Source: Isoalcanivorax pacificus W11-5
GTDB taxonomy: Bacteria > Pseudomonadota > Gammaproteobacteria > Pseudomonadales > Alcanivoracaceae
DNA length: 64,000 nt
Direction: 5' to 3'
Assembly (NCBI RefSeq): GCF_000299335.2
Contig: NZ_CP004387.1
Location: 496,001 to 560,000, forward strand
The position numbers and the translations under genes are program-made. Below the pieces are notes generated by a model that was not told the origin of the DNA, made no database searches, and saw only the letters and a program-made list of their open reading frames with translations. Shown here one piece after another: positions 20,379 through 27,771 of this stretch; position 1 is the first letter of the stretch; each line of letters opens with the position of its first letter.

Positions 20379-21753
20379 GCCGGACCTCCAGGGTCGGGTC
20401 GTCCAGAGACTGCACGCGGAACCAGATGCTGTGGCTGGCGGGCGGGTCCTGATACGGGTCAAAGCGCACGGTCACTGGCAAGGCGCGATGTGTGCCGCCG
20501 GGCATGGCAAATTCGATTGGCGCGGCGATCATTGTCAGCACGTCCGGGCCTTCCAGTGTCAGGCGATAGCGTTGCGGGGTCTGGCTCTTGTTGAGCACTT
20601 CCAGGCGATAACTGTTTTCGACAAAACCGTCGCTGGTGACGCGATAGAGTTGATGACGGTCGCGCAGTACATCCAGTTGCAGCGGGACGCGATCAACCAG
20701 TTGCCACACGAACAGCACTGACAGCACAACGAGCACGATGCCGTAGCCGATCAGGCGCGGGCGCAGCAGAGTCTGCCGTGCACCGGCCAGCGCGTGCCCG
20801 GTGGTGTAGCGGATCAGCCCGGTCGGCCTGCTGACGCGCTGCATCACGTCGTCACAGGCATCAATGCAGGCAGCGCAGGTGATGCAGGCGTATTGCAGGC
20901 CATCGCGGATATCGATGCCGGTCGGGCAGACCTGCACACACAGGTTGCAGTCGATGCAGTCGCCGGCGGATGTGGTGCCGTTGTCTTTGCGTACGCCGCG
21001 CCGTCGCGGTTCGCCGCGCCCAGCGTCATAGGAAACGATCAGCGTGTCGGCATCGAACATCACGCTCTGGAAACGCGCGTAAGGGCACATGTACAGGCAC
21101 ACCTGCTCGCGCATGAAGCCGGCGTTGCCGTAGGTGGCAATGGTGAAAAAGCCGATCCAGAACAGCGCCCAGCCACCGACGTGCCCGGCGAAGAACGCCG
21201 GCACCAGTTCGCGCACGGGCGTGAAATAACCGACGAAGGTGAGGCCGGTGGCGACCGCCACGGCCAGCCAGCCGCTGTGCTTGGCAGCACGCCGCCACAG
21301 TTTGTTCAGCGACCAGGGGGCGGCGGCCAGTTTCTGGCGCTGGTGGCGGTCACCTTCGCTCCAGCGTTCGATGGCGGAAAACAATCGTGTCCAGGTGGTC
21401 TGCGGGCACACGTAGCCGCAGTAGACACGGCCGGCCAGCACGGTGAAAAAGAACAGCGCGAAGGCGGCCAGCATCAGTGCCCAGGCCAGGAACAGAAAAT
21501 CCTGCGGCCAGAAGGACAGCCCGAAAATATCGAAGCGGCGCTGGGGCAGGTCGAACAGCACCGCCTGGCGACCGTCGTACTGCACCCAGGGCAGTAGAAA
21601 GTACAGCCCGAGGCTGCCACCCATGCCGATATCGCGCAGCCTCTGGTACAGGCCAGTGACATGGCGCACCTGAATCGGTTCACGCCGGGCGTACAGGGCG
21701 GTGCCGGTGGCGGCCGGCACTTGCTGCACGGGAATGCGCTCCCGCTGCGTCAT
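20350..21753 (-). CDS. ccoG: cbb3 oxidase accessory protein CcoG (RdxA/FixG)
   Basis: A 467-residue membrane iron-sulfur protein. It has several transmembrane helices in the first half, the motif YCGYVCPQTTW, then two ferredoxin clusters CIDCNLCVQVCPTG and CITCAACIDAC, and a C-terminal immunoglobulin-like domain. CcoG is a cupric reductase that supplies Cu(I) for the oxidase in studied species. It starts four bases after ccoP ends. Confidence 0.96.
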   Translation of the reverse strand: MTQRERIPVQQVPAATGTALYARREPIQVRHVTGLYQRLRDIGMGGSLGLYFLLPWVQYDGRQAVLFDLPQRRFDIFGLSFWPQDFLFLAWALMLAAFALFFFTVLAGRVYCGYVCPQTTWTRLFSAIERWSEGDRHQRQKLAAAPWSLNKLWRRAAKHSGWLAVAVATGLTFVGYFTPVRELVPAFFAGHVGGWALFWIGFFTIATYGNAGFMREQVCLYMCPYARFQSVMFDADTLIVSYDAGRGEPRRRGVRKDNGTTSAGDCIDCNLCVQVCPTGIDIRDGLQYACITCAACIDACDDVMQRVSRPTGLIRYTTGHALAGARQTLLRPRLIGYGIVLVVLSVLFVWQLVDRVPLQLDVLRDRHQLYRVTSDGFVENSYRLEVLNKSQTPQRYRLTLEGPDVLTMIAAPIEFAMPGGTHRALPVTVRFDPYQDPPASHSIWFRVQSLDDPTLEVRHESRFITPQ

Positions 21754-21756
21754 GCG

Positions 21757-22674
21757 TTACTCCTCCGGCGAGGCCGGCTGCGACAGGCTGTAGACGTAAC
21801 TGGCCAGGACATGAATCTGTTCTGGCGACAGGATGTGGTCGTGTGCAGGCATGTGGCTGTTGCGGCCTTCGCGGATCAGGGTTTCGATGTCCGCCAGGCG
21901 CGGGCTGTGCAGCCAGATACGATCGGTCAGGTTGGGCGCGCCGAACAGCGGATTGCCGGTTGCATCATTGCCATGGCAGGCGGCGCACATGGCGAACTTC
22001 GGCCGGGCGCGGCTGATGGCATCGGCGTAACCCGTGTTGTCGCGCATGGCGGGGTTGCTGAGGCTCTGCACATAGATCGCCATGTCTCGCACGTCGCGGT
22101 CGGTGTTGCCGATTAGCGCCATCATCGGGGGCATGGTCCCGCGCCGGCCCTTGGCGATGCTTTCCTTGATCGCCACCGGGCTGCCGCCATAGAGCCAGTC
22201 GTTGTCGGTCAGGTTCGGGTAGCCGCGCGCGCCGCGTGCATCGGAGCCATGGCAGATGGCGCAGTGGTTGGCGAACAGGCGCCCGCCGACGGCGAGCGCC
22301 TCCGGATAGCGGATCAGTTCTTCCATCGGCACTTTCGCGTATTCGCGGAACAATGGCTCGCTCTCGCTGGTGGCGAGGTCCACCTCCTGCTGCCACTGGC
22401 CTTCGCTGGTCCAGCTCAGTGTGCCGGCGAAATTGCCGAGCCCCGGGTACAACACCAGATAGGCAGCGGAAAACAGCAGCGTGCCGACGAACAGGAACAG
22501 CCACCAGCGTGGCAACGGCTGGTTGCGTTCTTCAATGCCGTCGAAAACGTGGCCGGTGGTATCGCGGCGGGCTTCTTCCGCGCTCAGCCGTGAATTGGCC
22601 AGTAGCAGGACCGCACAGCCGACCAGATTGAAGACCACGATGGCGATGACATACAGGCTCCAGAACGTGCTCAT
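21757..22674 (-). CDS. ccoP: cbb3-type cytochrome c oxidase subunit III (dihaem)
   Basis: A 305-residue dihaem c subunit. Two N-terminal hydrophobic segments anchor it (the second, about residues 55-75, WWLFLFVGTLLFSAAYLVLY). Two haem-binding sites follow: CAICHGSD and CAACHGND, each with downstream Met ligands such as GTMPPMMAL and SHMPAHDH. It passes electrons from soluble cytochrome c to CcoN. The ATG overlaps the ccoQ stop (ATGA). Confidence 0.97.
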   Translation of the reverse strand: MSTFWSLYVIAIVVFNLVGCAVLLLANSRLSAEEARRDTTGHVFDGIEERNQPLPRWWLFLFVGTLLFSAAYLVLYPGLGNFAGTLSWTSEGQWQQEVDLATSESEPLFREYAKVPMEELIRYPEALAVGGRLFANHCAICHGSDARGARGYPNLTDNDWLYGGSPVAIKESIAKGRRGTMPPMMALIGNTDRDVRDMAIYVQSLSNPAMRDNTGYADAISRARPKFAMCAACHGNDATGNPLFGAPNLTDRIWLHSPRLADIETLIREGRNSHMPAHDHILSPEQIHVLASYVYSLSQPASPEE

Positions 22675-22820
22675 CGTTGCGCTCCCCGTGCCGCGTCATC
22701 GTCGACGGCCTGTTGTGCCAGTGACTGGTAATGCTGTTTGCGGCCCGGGCGGTAGACCCAGCAGGCCATGGTCAGGAAGGCGCCAAAGAACACCAGGGTC
22801 AGTACGGCGTGGTAACTCAT
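22671..22820 (-). CDS. ccoQ: cbb3-type oxidase subunit CcoQ
   Basis: A 49-residue single-helix protein read directly from the sequence: MSYHAVLTLVFFGAFLTMAC, then WVYRPGRK and a charged tail. It lies between ccoO and ccoP with four-base ATGA overlaps on both sides. CcoQ stabilises the complex. Confidence 0.92.
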   Translation of the reverse strand: MSYHAVLTLVFFGAFLTMACWVYRPGRKQHYQSLAQQAVDDDAARGAQR

Positions 22821-23464
22821 CGGGCAGGCTCCTCGCGCTGTTCGGTGCGCTCACGACCGAGCGACATCAGGTAGGCGACCAGCGCATCCTCCTCGGTGGC
22901 GTTGGCCCATTCGCCGTCGATCTTCTCAAGCTGTTCGTTCAGGTCGTCGTCGGAATAGGGCACGCCGAAGATATCCTTGAAGGTACGCAGTGTGGCCGGC
23001 ATGGTGCGCCAGTCGACGCGATTGCGTTGCAGCCAGGGATAGGCGGGCATGTTCGATTCCGGCACCACATGACGCGGGTCGCGCAGATGTTCGCGATGCC
23101 ATTGTTCGGTGATCGGGCGCAGGCCAACGCGGGCCAGGTCCGGCCCGGTGCGCTTGGAACCCCACAGGAACGGGTGCTCCCAGACATCTTCGCTGGCGAC
23201 ACTGTAAGCACCATAGCGCTCGGTTTCCGCACGCAGAGGACGCACCATTTGTGTATGGCATACATGGCAACCCTCGCGGATATAGATGTCGCGCCCGGCC
23301 ATTTCCAGCGCGTTATAGGGCCGCAACGTGGCAAGTGGTTCCGTGGTGCTCTTCTGCCAGAACAGCGGCACGATTTCCGCCAGCCCGCCGAAGCTCACCA
23401 CCACCAGGATCAGCACGATCATCAGGCCGATATTTTTTTCGATGACTGCGTGTTTGCTCGACAT
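22817..23464 (-). CDS. ccoO: cbb3-type oxidase subunit II (monohaem)
   Basis: A 215-residue monohaem subunit: one N-terminal transmembrane helix after MSSKHAVIEKN, then the haem c site EGCHVCHTQM and the conserved MVRPLRAETERYG and WGSKRTGPDLARVG. The start is ATG at 23464; the open frame 11 codons upstream is not family-like. It is four bases behind ccoN. Confidence 0.97.
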   Translation of the reverse strand: MSSKHAVIEKNIGLMIVLILVVVSFGGLAEIVPLFWQKSTTEPLATLRPYNALEMAGRDIYIREGCHVCHTQMVRPLRAETERYGAYSVASEDVWEHPFLWGSKRTGPDLARVGLRPITEQWHREHLRDPRHVVPESNMPAYPWLQRNRVDWRTMPATLRTFKDIFGVPYSDDDLNEQLEKIDGEWANATEEDALVAYLMSLGRERTEQREEPAR

Positions 23465-23468
23465 GGTG

Positions 23469-24899
23469 TCACTCCCCGGCCATCTGGTTGTCGGCACCGG
23501 TATCGGTGCGGGTCTCGCGCAGGGTGCGGTAAACGTTCAGCGCCATCAGCAGCATGCCGACAAAGAACAGCAGGCCGCCGAGCAGCCGCACCAGATAAAA
23601 CGGCTGCCGCTCGGCCAGTTCCTGGATGAAGTTGTAGGTGAGCGTGCCGTCATTGTTGACGGCCCGCCACATCAGCCCCTGCATGATGCCGGACACCCAC
23701 ATGGCAGCGATGTAGAGCACGGTGCCGATGGTCGACAGCCAGAAGTGCAGGTTGATCCAGCGGATCGAATACATCTGCCTGCGGTTGAAAATGCGCGGCA
23801 CCATCACGTACAGCGCACCCATGGAAATCATCGCCACCCAGCCCAGGGCGCCGGAGTGCACATGGCCGATGGTCCAGTCTGTGTTGTGACTCAGCGCGTT
23901 GACGGTCTTGATCGACATCATCGGCCCTTCAAAGGTGCTCATGCCGTAGAACGACAGGGCAACGATGAGAAAACGGATGATCGGATCAGTGCGCAACTTG
24001 TCCCAGGCACCGGAGAGGGTCATGACGCCGTTGATCATGCCGCCCCAGCTCGGCGCCAGCAGCACGATGGAGAACACCATGCCCACTGACTGCACCCAGT
24101 CGGGCAGCGAGGAGTAGTGCAGGTGATGCGGTCCGGCCCACATGTAAACGCCGATCAGTGCCCAGAAATGCACAATGGAAAGGCGGTAGGAATAAATGGG
24201 CCGCTGCGCCTGGATCGGCACGTAGTAATACATCATGCCGAGAAAGCCGGCGGTCAGGAAAAAGCCCACCGCATTGTGCCCGTACCACCACTGCACCATG
24301 GCATCGATGGCACCGGAATAGAGCGAATAGGATTTGGTCAGCGACACCGGAATGGCCGCGCTGTTGACGATGTGCAGCAGCGCCACGGCAATGATGAAGG
24401 CGCCGTAAAACCAGTTGGCGACATAGATATGGCTGGTCCTGCGCCGGGCGATGGTGCCGAAATAGACGATGGCATAGGCTACCCAGACCACCGCCAGCAG
24501 GATGTCGATGGGCCACTCCAGCTCGGCGTATTCCTTGGCACTGGTGAACCCCAGCGGCAGCGTGATGGCCGCCAGCACGATGACCAGTTGATAACCCCAG
24601 AACACGAAACCGGCCAGGCGCGGAAACGCCAGCGTGGTGTGGCAGGTGCGCTGCACCACATAAAAGGATGTGCCGATCAGGGCGCAACCGCCGAAGGCAA
24701 AGATCACGGCGTTGGTGTGCAGTGGCCGCAGGCGGCCGAAGCTCAGCCAGGGGATGTCAAGGTTCAGGGCCGGCCAGGCAAGCTGGGCGGCAATCCAGAC
24801 ACCGACCAGCATGCCGACAATGCCCCACACCACCGTCATGATGGTGAACTGGCGAATCGCTCGGTAGTGGTAGGCCGGGGGCGCGGTGGAAACGGGCAT
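23469..24899 (-). CDS. ccoN: cbb3-type cytochrome c oxidase subunit I
   Basis: Catalytic subunit of the high-affinity cbb3 oxidase, 476 residues with about twelve transmembrane helices. Haem and copper ligands are visible: [12 protein letters not shown], the CuB His pair in WAGPHHLHY, the cross-linked Tyr/His region [11 protein letters not shown], and the paired ligands in [10 protein letters not shown]. It is the first gene of an operon reaching to the SafE-like gene and is preceded by an ANR/FNR promoter. Confidence 0.98.
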   Translation of the reverse strand: MPVSTAPPAYHYRAIRQFTIMTVVWGIVGMLVGVWIAAQLAWPALNLDIPWLSFGRLRPLHTNAVIFAFGGCALIGTSFYVVQRTCHTTLAFPRLAGFVFWGYQLVIVLAAITLPLGFTSAKEYAELEWPIDILLAVVWVAYAIVYFGTIARRRTSHIYVANWFYGAFIIAVALLHIVNSAAIPVSLTKSYSLYSGAIDAMVQWWYGHNAVGFFLTAGFLGMMYYYVPIQAQRPIYSYRLSIVHFWALIGVYMWAGPHHLHYSSLPDWVQSVGMVFSIVLLAPSWGGMINGVMTLSGAWDKLRTDPIIRFLIVALSFYGMSTFEGPMMSIKTVNALSHNTDWTIGHVHSGALGWVAMISMGALYVMVPRIFNRRQMYSIRWINLHFWLSTIGTVLYIAAMWVSGIMQGLMWRAVNNDGTLTYNFIQELAERQPFYLVRLLGGLLFFVGMLLMALNVYRTLRETRTDTGADNQMAGE

Positions 24900-24929
24900 G
24901 CGGGAGTCCTTGCAGAATGAGGCGATTGC

Positions 24930-24970
24930 AAGGTAGCAGCGTGGGGAAAAAGCCTGTTGATGTGGATCAA
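24930..24970 (-). promoter_or_regulatory. ANR/FNR box and class II promoter of the cco operon
   Basis: TTGATGTGGATCAA at 24957-24970 is a perfect TTGAT-N4-ATCAA FNR/ANR site. Counting from its centre as -41.5, the -10 hexamer should lie at 24935-24930, where the minus strand reads TACCTT (match at the key T, A and last T). This is the geometry of an oxygen-limitation-activated class II promoter about 57 bases before ccoN. Confidence 0.88.
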
Positions 24971-24992
24971 GAGTGTGGACAGGCCACGGGAA

Positions 24993-26042
24993 CTATCGCA
25001 GCCAGTCGCGCAATGCCTTGCGGTATTGGCGGCGCAGCAACTCGCGCACCGGCTGGGTCTCGGCAGCGGTATCGTGCTGCTGGTTGAAGGCCAGGTGCCA
25101 GCTGTCGAGCTGGTCGAGCAGGTGCGAGGCCTGTTCGCGCAACAGGCGGCGCACCAGTTTTTTGTTCACGCCGGTGTCGTGGGCCAGTGCCTGCCAGTCG
25201 GGGCCGCCGAGCTGATGCGGGTCATGGTTGCTGCCCACGGGCAGCGGCAGGTGCGTGGTGCCGGGCGTGGCCGTGAAGTGGGCGAACGGCGCCAGCCGCC
25301 AGCCATCGTCGGCACGGCGCAGGGCCAGGTGCTCAAGCGCGTTGTGATCGTTACCGATCAGTGCATTGAAGATTTGCCACTGCACCAGCGCACACAGATC
25401 AATGACCGGTTGCAGGGTGTGGCGGCGCAGCAGGTCGGCGACGGCGCCGAGCGTGGTGTCGGGCTGATGCGGTGACAGGCCCAGTGCCTGCCGCAGCGTT
25501 TCGGCGTGCAGGCGTGCGCCGTTGTCGTCGCAGTCCGTGCGGCGGCTCAGCAGTGCCCAGCCGGTGTCCGTGCGCAGCAATTGCGAATCGGTCACCGGCA
25601 GGCCCAGTTGGCGCGCCAGGTCGTGCGCGTAGGCGGCGCGAACGGGCTGGTCGCCATGTGTGCAGGTCAGCCAGTGCGTGGCCGGTGTGTCACCGCCGGT
25701 GAGAAAGCGGTGCGGGTGTGCCGTCAGGCGCACTGAGTGGGTGCTGGCCAGCGCATTGCTGGTCAGCGGGTGTTCGGCGGGCGCGGTGGTGTGGCAGGTG
25801 AGGGCACCAAAAAGGTCGTGGCCCTGTGCGGCGAGATGGGCCAATGAGGCACCGGGCTCTGTTGATAATTGCGCAAAAAAGGCATGGCCGTCGTCGCCGG
25901 CGGTGTCCAGCGGCAACGCACAGGAAATCGGCCAGCCCCCGGCGCGCCAGGTGTCGTCGTAGCAGAAACTGAAGCGTCCCCCGTCGTCATGCAGGGTGCC
26001 GACAGTGTGCGCGCCGTGCCGTACCCGCAGCATGTCACTCAT
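24993..26042 (-). CDS. Degenerate HipA-like protein
   Basis: A 349-residue HipA relative (typical HipA is about 410-440). The N-terminal HipA couple domain is seen in VGTLHDDGGRFSFCYDDTWRAGGWPIS with CALPL. The kinase core is altered: the catalytic GNxDxHxKN segment is GNDHNALEHLAL, and the metal-binding Asp segment (normally LAPxYDL) is LAPFAHFT. A HipT-like ATP lysine is not evident either. It therefore looks like a pseudokinase. It overlaps hipB by four bases (ATGA), the usual antitoxin-first toxin-antitoxin arrangement. It may now act as a regulator or be decaying. Confidence 0.75.
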   Translation of the reverse strand: MSDMLRVRHGAHTVGTLHDDGGRFSFCYDDTWRAGGWPISCALPLDTAGDDGHAFFAQLSTEPGASLAHLAAQGHDLFGALTCHTTAPAEHPLTSNALASTHSVRLTAHPHRFLTGGDTPATHWLTCTHGDQPVRAAYAHDLARQLGLPVTDSQLLRTDTGWALLSRRTDCDDNGARLHAETLRQALGLSPHQPDTTLGAVADLLRRHTLQPVIDLCALVQWQIFNALIGNDHNALEHLALRRADDGWRLAPFAHFTATPGTTHLPLPVGSNHDPHQLGGPDWQALAHDTGVNKKLVRRLLREQASHLLDQLDSWHLAFNQQHDTAAETQPVRELLRRQYRKALRDWLR

Positions 26043-26266
26043 GCCTGGCCACCCCGCATCCGGGCCTGCAGGTCGATGCCGAGCAACTGCAGCACATGCA
26101 TGGTCAGCCCCAGCCGGGCGCTGGCCTTGCCACGTTCCAGCTCGGAGATGAAGCGCTGGCCGGTGCCGGCGATTTCCGCCAGCTCGGTCTGGGTCAGCCG
26201 CAGGGCCTTGCGCGCCTGCCGGATGCGGGCGCCCAGTGCGGCGGGAGTGTGAAGTGTCTGGTCCAT
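26039..26266 (-). CDS. HipB-like helix-turn-helix antitoxin
   Basis: A 75-residue XRE-type DNA-binding protein: LGARIRQARKALRLTQTELAEIAGTGQRFISELERGKAS is the HTH core region, followed by a HipB-like tail. The ATG at 26266 has a GAGGG ribosome-binding site six bases ahead; the longer open frame is not protein-like. It is the first gene of the pair with the HipA-like gene and probably represses it. Confidence 0.85.
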   Translation of the reverse strand: MDQTLHTPAALGARIRQARKALRLTQTELAEIAGTGQRFISELERGKASARLGLTMHVLQLLGIDLQARMRGGQA

Positions 26267-26333
26267 GGCAGCCCTCGGCGATGCCTGATCGGTATTACCT
26301 TGATCGGCAGGCCGGGGCTGTTCTTGAGGGCGG

Positions 26334-26675
26334 TCAGAGAGGCGGTTCGACCAGGGTGACCCAGATGTCGCCGTCACGGATCTCGTGCGGTACCGGCACG
26401 AGGGATTCCCCCTGGCAGGGGCCGGACAGGCATTCGCCGGTCTCGATCTCGAACAGGGCGCCGTGGTTGGCGCACATCAGGAACTGGCGATCCATGTCGA
26501 GGAACTCGTCCGGCATGAAGTTCAGATCAATGCCCAGGTGGGGACACCAGTTCAGATAGGTGCGCAGTTGCCCGTCACGGACCACCGCCACCACGGATTT
26601 GCGGCCGAACTCGAACCCGCGCGCTTCCCCTTCGGGAATATCCGCCAGCGGGCACAGGCGTTGCTGCTCGCTCAT
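26334..26675 (-). CDS. Rieske [2Fe-2S] domain protein
   Basis: A 113-residue single-domain Rieske protein. The two cluster motifs are CPHLG and CANHG, followed by the loop ETGECLSGPCQGESL. It resembles small Rieske ferredoxins (NirD/BphF-like); an electron-transfer role is likely, the partner unknown. The start is ATG at 26675, two bases after the stop of the PfkB kinase gene, so they are co-transcribed. Confidence 0.9.
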   Translation of the reverse strand: MSEQQRLCPLADIPEGEARGFEFGRKSVVAVVRDGQLRTYLNWCPHLGIDLNFMPDEFLDMDRQFLMCANHGALFEIETGECLSGPCQGESLVPVPHEIRDGDIWVTLVEPPL

Positions 26676-26677
26676 GT

Positions 26678-27682
26678 TCAATACCCCAGCACGTCCCGGC
26701 GCACCTCGGCATGCTCGGCGGGTGCCAGGCGCGGGCCGAAGTCGCTGACCACCCGGGCCGCTGCGGTGCAGGCCAGCCGGCCGGCGGTGGGAAAGTCCAG
26801 GTCGTGGGTGATGCCGTACAGGAACGCGCCGGCGAACATGTCGCCGGCACCGTTGGTGTCCACGGGCTTGACCCGTACACCGTCGATCCAGTGGGTGTCG
26901 GTGCCGTCGAACGCCACTGCGCCGTCGGCACCACGGGTCATGGCTATCTGTCTGGCGTACTGCTTCAGGGCATCCAGGGCGGCTTCGGGGCTGTCGGTGC
27001 CGGTGAATTCCATCGCTTCGTCTTCGTTGCAGAACAGCAGGTCGACGCCGTCGCCGATCATCTCCAGCAGACCGTCGCGGAAGAAGCGCACCATGGCCGG
27101 ATCAGAAAAGGTCATCGCCACCTGGATGCCGTGCTGGCGGGCCATTTCGCGCAGGCGGATGCTGGCGGCGCGGGCGCTGGGGGAGGTGACCAGATAGCCT
27201 TCGATGTAGACATAACGGGAGGCGAGCAGCGCGGCCTCGTCGATTTCAGCTTCGCCGACGGTTTCCGATATACCGAGAAAGGTGTTCATGGTGCGTTCGG
27301 CGTCGGGGGTGATCATCACCAGGCAGGTGCCGCTCATGCCGGCTTCGCGCGTGCCATTCATATTGGTGTCGACGCCGGCGGCGAGCAGGTCGCGTACGAA
27401 CAGGGCGCCGGTGTCGTCATCGGCCACCTTGCAGGTGTAGTAGCAATTGCTGCCGAAGTAGCGGGCGGCGATGGTGGTGTTGGCGGCGGAACCGCCGCAG
27501 GTCTGCTTGTGGGGCTCGGCTTCGTCGCGCAGGGCCTGGATCAGTGCGACCTGACGCTCCCGGTCCACCAGCGACATCATGCCCTTGCCGATCTCCATTT
27601 GCGCGAGGAAGGCATCGCTGACTTCGATCTCGGTGTCCACCAGCGCGTTGCCGATGGCGTAAACGTCGTATTGCCGTGTCAT
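26678..27682 (-). CDS. PfkB-family carbohydrate/adenosine kinase
   Basis: A 334-residue ribokinase-family enzyme: N-terminal YAIGNALVDTEIEV, the substrate loop TCGGSAANTTIAARYFG, and the catalytic motif DTNGAGDMFAGAFLYG near residue 280 with its Asp base. The closest pattern I recognise is the bacterial adenosine-kinase-like branch, but the substrate is not certain. A good promoter precedes it in the 89-base gap shared with mrcB. Confidence 0.88.
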   Translation of the reverse strand: MTRQYDVYAIGNALVDTEIEVSDAFLAQMEIGKGMMSLVDRERQVALIQALRDEAEPHKQTCGGSAANTTIAARYFGSNCYYTCKVADDDTGALFVRDLLAAGVDTNMNGTREAGMSGTCLVMITPDAERTMNTFLGISETVGEAEIDEAALLASRYVYIEGYLVTSPSARAASIRLREMARQHGIQVAMTFSDPAMVRFFRDGLLEMIGDGVDLLFCNEDEAMEFTGTDSPEAALDALKQYARQIAMTRGADGAVAFDGTDTHWIDGVRVKPVDTNGAGDMFAGAFLYGITHDLDFPTAGRLACTAAARVVSDFGPRLAPAEHAEVRRDVLGY

Positions 27683-27711
27683 CTGGGACTGCTCCAGGCC
27701 GAAAGCGAACC

Positions 27712-27740
27712 ATTATGCGGTTGGTGATGTCTGTTGCCAA
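27712..27740 (-). promoter_or_regulatory. Sigma-70-type promoter of the PfkB kinase gene
   Basis: On the minus strand TTGGCA (27740-27735) and CATAAT (27717-27712) are exactly 17 bases apart, and lie 30-58 bases before the kinase ATG. The divergent mrcB side has only a lone -10-like TATACT (27760-27765), which would start transcription almost on its ATG. Confidence 0.65.
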
Positions 27741-27771
27741 ACCGCCCATTGAATTCATCTATACTCCGCGC

